Source: Sphingomonas sp. (GTDB taxonomy: Bacteria > Pseudomonadota > Alphaproteobacteria > Sphingomonadales > Sphingomonadaceae). Taken from it: DNA of 64,000 nt. Both the position numbers and the translations under genes were made by a program. Positions 8,983 through 17,959 of the stretch are shown in pieces. The number at the start of each line of letters is the position of its first letter. Within the stretch, counting starts at the first letter, position 1. Below the pieces are notes generated by a model. It was not told the DNA's origin, did not search any database, and saw nothing but the letters and a program-made list of their open reading frames with translations. The DNA is taken from positions 1 through 64,000 of the forward strand of contig NZ_JAGHZV010000017.1 of NCBI RefSeq assembly GCF_017745215.1. The letters are read 5' to 3'.

Positions 8983-9468
8983 TCAGCCGCGTCCGCGGTA
9001 CCCCGCGACTCCCTGGTCGGGCACCCAGACGCCATCGGGCACTGCGCCCGACTGCCAGAAGACGTCAATCGGAATCCCGCCGCGCGGGTACCAATAGCCA
9101 CCGATCCGGAGCCATTCGGGCTTCATCTCGTCGAACAGCCGCTGGCCGATGCCGACGGTGCAATCCTCGTGGAAGCCGGCGTGGTTGCGAAAGGCTCCCA
9201 GGAACAGCTTGAGCGACTTCGATTCGACGATGCGCTCGCCGGGCACATAGTCGATCACGAGGTGGGCGAAATCGGGCTGGCCGGTGACCGGGCAGAGCGA
9301 AGTGAACTCGGGCGCGGCGAAGCGCACGAGGTAGCGCGTGCCGGCGCGCGGATTGGGCACATAGTCGAGGACCGCCTCTTCCGGCGAAGCGGGGAGCGCG
9401 CTGGCTTTTCCGAGATGCTGGGTTTCCATCGGCGCCATGTAGGCGTTTGCGCCCGCCTTTGCATCCAT
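8983..9468 (-). CDS. queF: NADPH-dependent 7-cyano-7-deazaguanine reductase
   Basis: Reduces preQ0 to preQ1 in queuosine tRNA modification, in the cytoplasm. The product has the QueF signatures: [13 protein letters not shown] with the active-site cysteine at about residue 59 and the aspartate at 66, [15 protein letters not shown] (about 81-95) that binds NADPH, and FHEDC after it. At 161 residues it is the short, single-domain type. ATG at 9468 is the outermost start; ATG codons at 9438 and 9429 are alternatives and none has a clear ribosome-binding site. It diverges from the sulfurtransferase gene with only 15 bases between start codons, so the promoters must overlap the coding ends. Confidence 0.95.
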   Translation of the reverse strand: MDAKAGANAYMAPMETQHLGKASALPASPEEAVLDYVPNPRAGTRYLVRFAAPEFTSLCPVTGQPDFAHLVIDYVPGERIVESKSLKLFLGAFRNHAGFHEDCTVGIGQRLFDEMKPEWLRIGGYWYPRGGIPIDVFWQSGAVPDGVWVPDQGVAGYRGRG

Positions 9469-9483
9469 CTAGGAGCTAAGCCC

Positions 9484-10344
9484 ATGGAAGCCCTTGTGAC
9501 GACCGAATGGCTGGCCGGCGAGATCGGCAGCCCCGACCTTGCCCTGCTGGATGCGAGCTACACATCGACGATCCCCGGGACGATCCCGGGATCGCCGCCG
9601 AGCGATCCCCGCGCGGCCTTCGAGGCGGGCCATATCCCCGGCGCACGCTTCCTCGACCTCGACACGCTGCGCGATCCGCTGAACCCGCTGCCGTCGACCG
9701 TGCCGAGCGCCGAGGCGATCGCCGAGCGGCTGGGCTCGCTGGGCGTGACGCCCGAGATGCGCGTGCTGCTCTACGACGACGGCGGCCACCACACCGCCTG
9801 CCGTGCCTGGTGGCTGCTGCGGATCGCCGGGGTCGACGCCTCGATCCTCGACGGCGGCATTCCGAAGTGGATCGCCGAGGGCCGCCCGCTCGAACAGGGC
9901 ACGGCGGAGGGCGACGGCACCACCTTCCCCGTACGCCCGGCGATCGGCCAGCTGCGCACGCTCGACCAGATGCGCGCCAACCTCAAGAGCCGCGCCGAGC
10001 AGGTCGCCGACGCACGCTCGGCGGCGCGGTTCAGCGGCGACGAGCCCGACCCGCGCCCCGGCTGCGCGCCCGGCCATATCCCCGGCTCGCGCAACATCCC
10101 CTCGGGCCGTTTCTTCAACGCGGACGGCACCTGGAAGCAGGGCGCCGCGCTCGAAGCCGTGTTCGCCGAGGCCGGGATCGATCCGGCGCGGCCGTTCGTC
10201 GCGACCTGCGGCTCGGGGATCACCGCGGCGATCATCGTGTTCGGCGCACACCTGCTCGGCCATGAGGCGGCGCTCTACGACGGCAGCTGGACCGAATGGG
10301 GCACGACCGCCGACACGCCCAAGCACCTGGGGGCCGTGGCGTGA
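9484..10344 (+). CDS. sseA: 3-mercaptopyruvate/thiosulfate sulfurtransferase (tandem rhodanese)
   Basis: 286 residues with two rhodanese domains (about 5-135 and 155-280). The catalytic loop is CGSGIT with Cys at about 242, the form found in 3-mercaptopyruvate sulfurtransferases rather than the CRKGVT of classical rhodaneses; the N-terminal domain has the usual GHIPGARFLDLD. It transfers sulfur from mercaptopyruvate to a thiol acceptor or cyanide. ATG at 9484 has GGAG eight bases upstream. Its TGA overlaps the GTG of the next gene (GTGA), so this gene, the PLP enzyme and the MscS channel form a coupled operon. Confidence 0.92.
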   Translation: MEALVTTEWLAGEIGSPDLALLDASYTSTIPGTIPGSPPSDPRAAFEAGHIPGARFLDLDTLRDPLNPLPSTVPSAEAIAERLGSLGVTPEMRVLLYDDGGHHTACRAWWLLRIAGVDASILDGGIPKWIAEGRPLEQGTAEGDGTTFPVRPAIGQLRTLDQMRANLKSRAEQVADARSAARFSGDEPDPRPGCAPGHIPGSRNIPSGRFFNADGTWKQGAALEAVFAEAGIDPARPFVATCGSGITAAIIVFGAHLLGHEAALYDGSWTEWGTTADTPKHLGAVA

Positions 10345-11528
10345 GCGAGGAGGAGAAGGACGCGACGCGCCTCGTCGAGGCCGGGCGGCGCAAGGAATGG
10401 ACGCAGGGCATCGTCAACCCGCCGGTGTGGCGCGCGTCGACGATCCTCTACGACAGCGTCGCCGAGCTGCGCGCGCGCGGCGCGGCCGACACGCACCACA
10501 AGCTCTTCTACGGCCGCCGCGGCACGCCGACGCAATGGTCGCTCGCCGATGCGCTGACCGCGATGGAGCCGGGCGCCGAGGCGACGCTGCTCTACCCTTC
10601 CGGCGTCGCCGCGGTCGCTTCGGCGCTGCTCGCGGTGCTCTCGCCCGGTGACGAGCTGCTGCTCGCGGACAGCGTCTATGATCCGACGCGCAACCTCGCC
10701 AACGGCCTGCTCAAGCGGATGGGGATCGCGACGACCTTCTACGATCCGATGATCGGCGAGGGCATCGCGAGCCTCGTCACCGAGCGGACCCGGGCGATCT
10801 TCCTCGAAAGCCCCGGCAGCCTGACCTTCGAAGTGCAGGACCTGCCCGCGATCGTGGGCGTGGCGAAGGACAAGGGGCTCGTCACGCTGCTCGACAACAC
10901 CTGGGCGACGCCGCTGCTGCTCCCGGCGATCGGCATGGGGATCGATTATTCGATCCTCGCCTGCACCAAATACATCGGCGGCCATTCGGACGTGATGCTC
11001 GGCTCGGTCACCGCGGCGCGGGGGAAATACCAGCAGTTGCGCGCCACGACCTACCAGCTCGGCCAATGCGCCTCGCCCGACGATGCGTTCCTCGGCTCGC
11101 GCGGGCTGCGCACGCTCGCCGTCCGGATGAAGCAGCATGGCGAGGCGGCGCTCCAGGTTGCCGAGTGGCTCAAGTCGCGCCCCGACGTCGCGCGGGTGCT
11201 CCACCCGGCGCTGCCCGACTGCCCGGGCCACGAGATCTTCCACCGCGACTTCAAGGGCGCCGCGGGGCTGTTCTCCTTCGTGCTCAAGGGTGGCAACGAC
11301 GCCGCGCGCGCCGCGCTGATCGACGGGCTCGAGCATTTCGGCATCGGCTACAGCTGGGGCGGCTACGAGAGCCTCGCGATCCCCGTCGATCCCAGCAGCT
11401 ACCGCAGCGTGACGCGCTGGGAAGCCGAGGGGCCGGTGGTCCGCCTCCAGATCGGGCTCGAGGATCCCGACGACCTGATCGCCGACCTCGAGGCCGGGCT
11501 CGCGCGCTTCCGGGCGCTCGCGGGATGA
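10341..11528 (+). CDS. metC: Cystathionine beta-lyase / trans-sulfuration PLP enzyme
   Basis: 395 residues of the Cys/Met-metabolism PLP-dependent family (fold type I). Visible are the tetramer/substrate region YGRRGTPTQWSL, the PSGVAAVASALLA cofactor segment, LLDNTWATP before the PLP aspartate pocket, and the Schiff-base lysine in CTKYIGGHSD (Lys about 210). The start is GTG at 10341, overlapping the sulfurtransferase stop. Cystathionine beta-lyase makes homocysteine plus pyruvate; the sulfurtransferase neighbour agrees with sulfur amino-acid catabolism. A gamma-lyase activity cannot be excluded. Confidence 0.9.
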   Translation: MSEEEKDATRLVEAGRRKEWTQGIVNPPVWRASTILYDSVAELRARGAADTHHKLFYGRRGTPTQWSLADALTAMEPGAEATLLYPSGVAAVASALLAVLSPGDELLLADSVYDPTRNLANGLLKRMGIATTFYDPMIGEGIASLVTERTRAIFLESPGSLTFEVQDLPAIVGVAKDKGLVTLLDNTWATPLLLPAIGMGIDYSILACTKYIGGHSDVMLGSVTAARGKYQQLRATTYQLGQCASPDDAFLGSRGLRTLAVRMKQHGEAALQVAEWLKSRPDVARVLHPALPDCPGHEIFHRDFKGAAGLFSFVLKGGNDAARAALIDGLEHFGIGYSWGGYESLAIPVDPSSYRSVTRWEAEGPVVRLQIGLEDPDDLIADLEAGLARFRALAG

Positions 11529-12820
11529 TGCAGGACCTCGCCCAATGGCTCGCCGGCAACGGCATGGCGATGCCGAGCCAGGGCGAGATCATCCAGGCCG
11601 CCGTCGCCTATGCCCTCGCCGCCGTCGCGCTCGCCGCCGGCTGGCTCGCGGGCGACCGGCTCGGCCATCCGCTCTCCGCCGCCTGGGAGAAGCATGTCGG
11701 CGCCTCGGCCGAGGGGCTGGCGCCGCGGATGTGCAAGATCAGCCAGCACGGCACTGCGGCGATCCTGCTCGCGCTCGTGTTCAACGCCCAGTCCTGGCAA
11801 CCGCTCGCGGCCTTCGGGCTGGGGTTGGCGCTGGGCGTTTCGGTGGCCCTGCTGGTCAAGGCGGTGCTGCGCGGGCTGCACCTGCCGGTCTGGGCAGCCT
11901 GGAGCATGGCGGCGCTCGCCTTCACCGCGATCCTCAGCCGGGCGATGCACGGGCTCGATTCGATCCGCAACACGCTGGGCCGGGTCGGCTTCACCGTCGG
12001 GATGCGCGAGGTCAGCCTGCTCAACGTGCTGACCTTCCTGATCACCGCGGTGATCCTGTTCGCGGCGGTGCGGCTGATCAACCGCGTCGTCGCGCACCTC
12101 ATCCGCCGCTCGAAGACCTTCGACCCGACGCAGAAGCTGCTGTTCGAGAAGCTCGCCGGGATCGCGGTGGTGGTGGTCGCCTTCTTCGTGGGCATCGACC
12201 TGCTGCGCATCGACCTGACCGCCTTCACGGTCTTCACCGGCGCCTTCGGGCTCGCGGTGGGCTTCGGCATGCAGAAGACGATCGGCAACCTCATCGCCGG
12301 GATCATCCTGCTGATGGACCGATCGGTGAAGCCCGGCGACGTGATCGTGGTGGGCGACAGCTTCGGCTGGGTGAACAAGATCGGCGTGCGCGCGGTCTCG
12401 GTGGTGACGCGCGACGGCAAGGAACATCTGATTCCCAACGAGGACCTGATGACCCGCGAGGTCGAGAACTGGTCCTACACCGATCGCAACGTCCGCGTCC
12501 GCGTGCCGGTGACCGTCGCCTACAGCTGCGACCTGAAGCTCGCCCAGTCGCTGATGCTCCAGGCCGCCAAGGACAGCCCGCGCGTGCTCGACACGCCCAA
12601 GTCCAACGTCTGGCTGACCGCGTTCGGACAGACGGGCGTCGAGCATGAAATCCTCGTCTGGATCAGCGACCCCGAGAGCGGGGTGGGCAACGTCAAGAGC
12701 GACGTGCTCAACCGGCTGTGGCTGCTGTTCAAGGAACACGGCATCGAAGTGCCCTATCCGGTGCGCGACATCCGGGTGCGCGAATGGCCGGGCGCCGCAC
12801 CCGAGGGCACGAAAGACTGA
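11525..12820 (+). CDS. MscS-family mechanosensitive ion channel
   Basis: 431 residues: about five membrane segments, the last being the pore helix, followed by the soluble MscS beta domain and alpha/beta cage. The pore region FTGAFGLAVGFGMQKTIGNLIAGIILLMDRSVKPGDVI is the family hallmark, here GFGMQKTIGN instead of GFGAQ. Such channels gate on membrane tension and release osmolytes in hypo-osmotic shock. The start is ATG at 11525, overlapping the upstream TGA as ATGA; a second ATG at 11528 is possible. It carries extra N-terminal helices compared with the 286-residue E. coli MscS. Why it is coupled to sulfur genes is unknown. Confidence 0.92.
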   Translation: MMQDLAQWLAGNGMAMPSQGEIIQAAVAYALAAVALAAGWLAGDRLGHPLSAAWEKHVGASAEGLAPRMCKISQHGTAAILLALVFNAQSWQPLAAFGLGLALGVSVALLVKAVLRGLHLPVWAAWSMAALAFTAILSRAMHGLDSIRNTLGRVGFTVGMREVSLLNVLTFLITAVILFAAVRLINRVVAHLIRRSKTFDPTQKLLFEKLAGIAVVVVAFFVGIDLLRIDLTAFTVFTGAFGLAVGFGMQKTIGNLIAGIILLMDRSVKPGDVIVVGDSFGWVNKIGVRAVSVVTRDGKEHLIPNEDLMTREVENWSYTDRNVRVRVPVTVAYSCDLKLAQSLMLQAAKDSPRVLDTPKSNVWLTAFGQTGVEHEILVWISDPESGVGNVKSDVLNRLWLLFKEHGIEVPYPVRDIRVREWPGAAPEGTKD

Positions 12821-12857
12821 TCGGCCCCATTGCCGAATCCCGGGGGCAGACCTTATT

Positions 12858-14006
12858 TTGTCGCTCGTGCCCCCCTCCCCCGTGACCGCGCGTATCGCCG
12901 ATGGAGTCGGCTCGATCCCACCGGCGGAGTGGGATGCCTGCGCCGGTACCGGCAATCCGTTCCTCAGCCATGCCTTCCTGTCGATCCTCGAGGCCTCGGG
13001 GTCGGTCGGGCCGAACACCGGCTGGCAGTCGCTGCCGATCGTGATCACTGCCGCCGACGGCAAGGCAGGCGCGATCGCGCCGGCCTATGGCAAGACACAC
13101 AGCCAGGGCGAATATGTCTTCGACCACAGCTGGGCCGACGCCTGGGAGCGCGCGGGCGGGCATTATTATCCCAAGATCCAAGTCGCGGTGCCCTTCACCC
13201 CCGTGCCCGGCCCGCGGCTGCTGCTGCGCGACGCCGCGCTCGCGCCGGCGCTGATCGCCGGGATCGAAGCGGTGACCGACCAGAACCGCCTTTCCTCGGC
13301 GCACGTCACCTTCGTCGAGGAAGGCCAGCTGCCGCTGTTCGAGCAGGCCGGCTGGCTGGTCCGCTCGGGCACGCAATTCCATTGGCAGAACCACGGCTAT
13401 GGCGACTTCGGCGACTTCCTCGGCGAGCTCGCCAGCCGCAAGCGCAAGGCGATCCGCCGCGAGCGCGAGCGCGCGGTCGAGGGGATCACCATCCGCCATC
13501 TGACCGGCGCCGAGATCGGCGAAGCGCATTGGGACGCCTTCTGGGCCTTCTACCAGGACACCGGCAGCCGCAAATGGGGCCGGCCCTACCTCACCCGCGA
13601 ATTCTTCTCGCTGCTGGGCGCGGCGATGGCCGACAAGGTGCTGCTGATCTTCGCCGAGCGGGGCGGTGTCGCCATCGCCGGCGCGCTCAACCTGATCGGC
13701 GCCGACACGCTCTACGGCCGCTATTGGGGCGCGGTCGAGGAAGTGCCCTTCCTCCATTTCGAGCTCTGCTACTATCAGGCGATCGACGCCGCGATCGCGC
13801 GCGGCCTTTCGCGAGTCGAGGCCGGCGCTCAGGGCGAGCACAAGCTGGCGCGCGGCTATGCGCCGGTGACGACCTGGTCGGCGCACTATCTCCCCGATCC
13901 GGGCTTCCGCAGCGCGGTTGCCGAGTTCCTCGAGCGCGAGCGGATGGCGGTCGAGCAGGAGCAGGAATTCCTCGGCGAGCTGACGCCGTTCCGGCGCGAG
14001 GGGTAG
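12858..14006 (+). CDS. GNAT-fold N-acetyltransferase-like protein (DUF482 / peptidogalycan type)
   Basis: About 382 residues. The duplicated acyltransferase-like fold of the DUF482 group is suggested by PAEWDACAGTGNPFLSHAFL at the start, SHAF and QFHWQN in the middle, the basic stretch SRKRKAIRRERERA (about 195-208), KWGRPYLTREFFSLL, then ALNLIGADTLYGRYWGA and the ending near GAQGEHKLARGYAP. Members are assigned to the GNAT superfamily and resemble FemAB-type aminoacyl or acyl transferases; the substrate is unknown. No ATG is available near the conserved start: TTG at 12858, GTG at 12867 and GTG at 12882 are candidates, and I took TTG because GGGGG lies eleven bases before it. A REP-like repeat follows. 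Confidence 0.85.
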   Translation: MSLVPPSPVTARIADGVGSIPPAEWDACAGTGNPFLSHAFLSILEASGSVGPNTGWQSLPIVITAADGKAGAIAPAYGKTHSQGEYVFDHSWADAWERAGGHYYPKIQVAVPFTPVPGPRLLLRDAALAPALIAGIEAVTDQNRLSSAHVTFVEEGQLPLFEQAGWLVRSGTQFHWQNHGYGDFGDFLGELASRKRKAIRRERERAVEGITIRHLTGAEIGEAHWDAFWAFYQDTGSRKWGRPYLTREFFSLLGAAMADKVLLIFAERGGVAIAGALNLIGADTLYGRYWGAVEEVPFLHFELCYYQAIDAAIARGLSRVEAGAQGEHKLARGYAPVTTWSAHYLPDPGFRSAVAEFLERERMAVEQEQEFLGELTPFRREG

Positions 14007-14035
14007 CGGGCGATCGATTTCGATCGAACCCCGCC

Positions 14036-14117
14036 CGTCATCCCGGCGAAAGCCGGGACCCAGGGCCACGAGCGACGCCCTCTGCAACCCTGGGTCCCGG
14101 CTTTCGCCGGGATGACG
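14036..14117. repeat. REP-like inverted repeat, family A, copy 2
   Basis: Same arms as copy 1 with a spacer CACGAGCGACGCCCTCTGCA between them. It lies between two convergent genes (GNAT-fold protein and a membrane protein) 16 bases from the stop of the latter, where it could act as a transcription terminator on both strands. Confidence 0.9.
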
Positions 14118-14133
14118 ATGGATTGATCGAACC

Positions 14134-16032
14134 TCAGTCCTGAGGGTGCGGCTCGGCCGCCTCAGGCGCCACCCCGGGCGCTTCAGTCGGCGTCGGGCGC
14201 GGCTTGGGCCGGGCCTTGGGCTTCACGACCTTCTTCACCGGGCACGGCTTGCCGCGATGACACTTCTTCTTTTTCTTCTTCGGCTTGGGCGTCTCGGTCG
14301 GCGTCGGCGTGGGAGCCGGGGCGCGGATGATCTTGATCGGCTTGAGCTCGATGCCGACGGTGTTGCCCGGATAGCGGCCGTCGCCGTGGATCTCGAGATA
14401 GGCCATCGGCTTGGGCACCGGCAGCCCTGCGGGCACCGCGGGGGGGATCGCGCGATCGACCTTGAACACCGCGCTCGATCCGTCGCGCCAGATCGGGATC
14501 AGCCCGCGCTCGAGCTTGTGGTCGTAGGCGGGCGGGCGGATCACCCAGACATAGTCGAACGCGTCGCGCGGGAAGCGCGTCAGGCTGATGTCGATCGGCT
14601 TCCACCATTCGCGCGGGCATTGCTTGTCGGTGACGATCTGCGACGCGTCATGGACGAAGCGCTTGCCCACGTCGCCGCGCGGCCGGTCCATCAGGTAGCG
14701 CACCGTCAGCAGCTGCCCGCCCGCCATCGACCATTGGTCGTTGGTATAGGCCAGCCGCCGCTCGAGCGCGAGCGCGGGGACGTGCTGGAGGCGCGTCATC
14801 CGCCACTCGTTGTAGCAGGTCTCGCCGACGAAGGTGATCAGCCGCGCGCCGACCGGCACATGGTCGAGCGCCTTCAGCTCGCGGTCGTAGCTCGCGTCGT
14901 AGAGCGCGAACGACCAGGTCGTCGCGACGATGCGCGCCGCGAAGAAGGCGAGGCCGAGCACCGCCACCACCGCGGTGCCGCGGATCGACAGGCCGGGCTT
15001 GGGCCGGATCGCGATGATCGCGATGGCGATGAGGAACGGCACCAGCCGCATGTCGGCATAGGCGGACCCGAACACGATCCGCGGCAGCAGGATGTAGACC
15101 AGCAGCAGGAAGATCGCCGAAAGTGCGAGGTTGCGCGAATATTGGATGTTCGGGTCGCGGATCGCCTTGAACATCAGCAGGAAGATCACCCCGACCGAGG
15201 CGATGTCGAACAGCTGCCAGCGGTCGCGGAACACCTGGGTGACCCAGAGGATCTTGGCGCGCCAGTTGAACCAGTCGCCGGTCTCGCCGGTCACTGCGCC
15301 GCTGCGCCAGGCGAGCATCAGCAGCAGCGGGAAGGCGAGCGACAGGCACTGCACGCCGGCGAAGAACCAGGGGACGATCCAGGCGTCGAACACGCCGGGC
15401 CAGCCCTGGCGCGCGGTCTGGCGGCGCAGGTCGTGCTGGCGGATCAGCTCGGCCGAGAAGGCGAGCACGCCGAGCGTCCCCCAGCCGAAGGCGTGCGCCA
15501 CCCAGATCGCGATCGAGATCGGCACGAACAGCGCCGCGCGCAGCCTGAACCTGCCCAGCCGCCCGAGCCGCAGCCAGAAGCCGAAGGCGAGCAGCGCGAA
15601 CGCCATCGACAGCGCGAAATTGACGAAGCCGAAGTGGAAGGGGAACGCATAGGCGAGCGGCAGCGCGAACAGCGCAGTCGCCGGGATGCGGCCATGCACT
15701 TCGCGCGCGATCCACAGCAGGCCCGCGACGGTCATCGCGGGGATCGCCATCACGATCAGCTTCACCGCGAGCTCGAGCCCGAAGATCTTGGAAAGCGGGA
15801 TGACGAGCAGGTCGACGCCGAGGTTGCCGATCAGCATCCAGCGGAAGTCATACCATTCGGCAAGCCAGGGATAGCGCCACCCGTCGAGCTGGACGCGGTA
15901 GCGCCCCATGTGCCCGGGCAGGTCGACGAGCGGCGGGATGTCGGGCCAGACCAGCGGCAGCATCGCGAAAAGCGTCGCCGCCAGCACGAACCATCGTGTC
16001 TGCCACCACTGCCGCGCGTCGCCCCTGTTCAT
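14134..16032 (-). CDS. Polytopic membrane protein with a Pro/Lys-rich tail; GT-C-like, function unknown
   Basis: 632 residues. Residues about 15-370 hold roughly ten hydrophobic helices; the first extracytoplasmic loop contains PPLVDLPGHMGRY, an acidic-loop arrangement reminiscent of GT-C glycosyltransferases. A soluble region follows (about 370-560), including YNEWRMTRLQHVPAL and WVIRPP. The last 65 residues are low complexity: runs of Pro-Thr, then six lysines in PKPKKKKKKC, a second cysteine six residues on, and Pro-Arg/Lys repeats. ATG at 16032 gives a typical positively charged first segment. It is followed upstream by another GT-C-like gene on the same strand, 68 bases away. I do not recognise the family well enough to name an activity. 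Confidence 0.75.
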   Translation of the reverse strand: MNRGDARQWWQTRWFVLAATLFAMLPLVWPDIPPLVDLPGHMGRYRVQLDGWRYPWLAEWYDFRWMLIGNLGVDLLVIPLSKIFGLELAVKLIVMAIPAMTVAGLLWIAREVHGRIPATALFALPLAYAFPFHFGFVNFALSMAFALLAFGFWLRLGRLGRFRLRAALFVPISIAIWVAHAFGWGTLGVLAFSAELIRQHDLRRQTARQGWPGVFDAWIVPWFFAGVQCLSLAFPLLLMLAWRSGAVTGETGDWFNWRAKILWVTQVFRDRWQLFDIASVGVIFLLMFKAIRDPNIQYSRNLALSAIFLLLVYILLPRIVFGSAYADMRLVPFLIAIAIIAIRPKPGLSIRGTAVVAVLGLAFFAARIVATTWSFALYDASYDRELKALDHVPVGARLITFVGETCYNEWRMTRLQHVPALALERRLAYTNDQWSMAGGQLLTVRYLMDRPRGDVGKRFVHDASQIVTDKQCPREWWKPIDISLTRFPRDAFDYVWVIRPPAYDHKLERGLIPIWRDGSSAVFKVDRAIPPAVPAGLPVPKPMAYLEIHGDGRYPGNTVGIELKPIKIIRAPAPTPTPTETPKPKKKKKKCHRGKPCPVKKVVKPKARPKPRPTPTEAPGVAPEAAEPHPQD

Positions 16033-16100
16033 CGGCGCGCTTCTAGGGCGAGCAGGGGCGCCCCCGCAAGCCGGTGCGGCGGCGATTCACCGCGTTCGCC

Positions 16101-17858
16101 TCAGTGGACGCGGTAGAGCCGGATCGATCCGCCGGTCGGGATGCGCTCGAGCCAGGCCGGCGCGGGGCCGTCGCCCTCGAGCTGCTCGGCGAGGCTGCCC
16201 TTGCGATAGGGCGCCATGCCGTCCTCGCGCAGGTTCTCGGGGCAGATCGCGACATAGTCGATCCCCCATTGGTGCGCGAGCTTCTCGGACCGGGCGGCGG
16301 GCGAGAGGAAGAAACGGTACATGGCCAGATTCCCGCTGTTGTTGCGATGGTAGACCGACGCGACGATGTGGTGGTTCGACATGCCGGTGAGGTAGGCGCC
16401 GAAATCGAGCGGCGCGATGATCGTGCCGGTGGGCTGCGCCGCCACCGCCTTGAGCGGCGCGGCGAGGATGCAGAGCGGGCGGTCGCGCTTCTCGGCGATC
16501 GCCTTGGTGACGTGGACGGTGTCGATCTCGAGCCCGAGATAGTTCCACACGATGCCCGCGCCGATCGTCCAGATCGCCAGCCGCCGCCCGAGCCCCTGCG
16601 CGTGGACGAGCGCCACCGCGAAGGGAATCGCCGCGAAGCCGGCGACGATGTAGGTCACGCGGATCGCGAGCACCGCCGCGACGGTGGAGAGCGCGAGGAA
16701 GATCGCGAAGGTCCGCCACTTCGGGTCGCGCAGCCGCGGCAGCACCAGCAGCCCGCCGGCCAGCGCGAGCCCGCCATAGGCGACGGTGGTGCCGATCGTG
16801 TCCTGGCCGAAGAACAGGTCGCGCGCCTCGCCGACGTTGCGCATCCAGACGTGCTGGAGGAACGGATCGAGCGCGCCATAGGGGCCCGAGAGGCACACCG
16901 GGGAAGTCTTGTAGGTCAGCGCCGCCGCGGCCGCGCCGAGCACCGCGGCCACCGCGAGTCGCGGCTTCCAGCCGGCCGTCCGCGTGCCCGCCAGCCCGAG
17001 CAGCAGCCAGGCTCCCGCGAGCACCAAGGTGCCGCGCGAGGAGGCGGGGGTGAAGCCGTCGCACCATTGCTCGGGCCAGACCGTGGGGCGCATGAAGGCG
17101 AGCAGGAACAGGGTGACGCCGCCCAGCGCGACCGCGAAGCCGAGCGCGCGCCGGTCCTCGTCGCGCCCGCCGGCCAGCCAGGCCAGGCCCATCGCCGCCA
17201 CCGCCGCGAGGATCTCGGGCGCCGATTCGAGCCCGATCGCGAGGCTGATCGCCGTCGCGAAGCCGACCACCGCGCCGCTCCGCCGGCCGGGCGCGGCGAT
17301 CAGCGCGTCGACGAGCAGGAAGCAGAGGACGATCTGCAGCGCATGGTGATCGATCCGCCCCGGGATGAACAGGCTGATCGTCGGAAAGGCGATCGCGGCG
17401 AGCAGCAGCGCGGGGATCGCGACGCGCTCGCCCGCCAGCCGCCGCGCGATCCGCACGGCGAGCAGCAGATAGGCGTAGAAGAGCATCGCCGGCCAGGCGA
17501 TCACCATGACGATCTCGGCGCCGGTCTGCCCCATGAGCGGACGCAGCAGCACGATCAGCGCGGCGGGCACGAGATCGGGGATGCGCGACCAATGCATCGA
17601 CGATCCGCCCGGCGGGCCGACGCGATATTGCATCAGGTCGTTGAACCCCTGGCCGTTCAGCCAGTCGCGGATCTGCGCGAGTCGCGCCATGTCGTCGTTG
17701 TCGGGCAGGCGCAGCGCGAGCAGGTTGCTCCAGTCGCGCGCGGCCCAGGCGGCGGCGAGCAGCAGGGTCATCGCCAGCGCGAGCCACGGCACGAGGCGCG
17801 CGGGCGTGCGCGGTTCGGCGGAAGCGGCCAAGGGCGTGGCGGTCGCGGCGCTGGTCAT
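16101..17858 (-). CDS. GT-C-like membrane glycosyltransferase (STT3-like layout)
   Basis: 585 residues with about twelve hydrophobic segments. The first large periplasmic loop contains LPDNDDMARLAQIRDWLNG and SSMHWSRIPDL, and the second GRIDHHALQ: the acidic-pair plus histidine layout seen in STT3 and related lipid-sugar dependent GT-C enzymes. The C-terminal 150 residues look soluble and end NLREDGMAPY ... IRLYRVH. ATG at 17858 was preferred to an upstream in-frame codon because AGGG precedes it and the upstream extension is hydrophilic junk-like sequence. It diverges from a GT2 gene across a 101-base promoter region, so the three may build one glycoconjugate. Activity is inferred from the membrane layout only. 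Confidence 0.72.
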   Translation of the reverse strand: MTSAATATPLAASAEPRTPARLVPWLALAMTLLLAAAWAARDWSNLLALRLPDNDDMARLAQIRDWLNGQGFNDLMQYRVGPPGGSSMHWSRIPDLVPAALIVLLRPLMGQTGAEIVMVIAWPAMLFYAYLLLAVRIARRLAGERVAIPALLLAAIAFPTISLFIPGRIDHHALQIVLCFLLVDALIAAPGRRSGAVVGFATAISLAIGLESAPEILAAVAAMGLAWLAGGRDEDRRALGFAVALGGVTLFLLAFMRPTVWPEQWCDGFTPASSRGTLVLAGAWLLLGLAGTRTAGWKPRLAVAAVLGAAAAALTYKTSPVCLSGPYGALDPFLQHVWMRNVGEARDLFFGQDTIGTTVAYGGLALAGGLLVLPRLRDPKWRTFAIFLALSTVAAVLAIRVTYIVAGFAAIPFAVALVHAQGLGRRLAIWTIGAGIVWNYLGLEIDTVHVTKAIAEKRDRPLCILAAPLKAVAAQPTGTIIAPLDFGAYLTGMSNHHIVASVYHRNNSGNLAMYRFFLSPAARSEKLAHQWGIDYVAICPENLREDGMAPYRKGSLAEQLEGDGPAPAWLERIPTGGSIRLYRVH

Positions 17859-17959
17859 CGGCGCCCTGATGCCTTCATTCGGCTTAAAATTGTGTTTCGG
17901 CGTTAACCAGATTTTTTCACGAGCGGGGCCAGAAGCGGGCACGTTTCCCAGGAGAGCCC

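Noticed and set aside
12645..12857. Upstream extension of the GNAT-fold gene into the MscS coding region
   Set aside because: The extra residues come from another frame of the MscS gene and show no similarity to the family.
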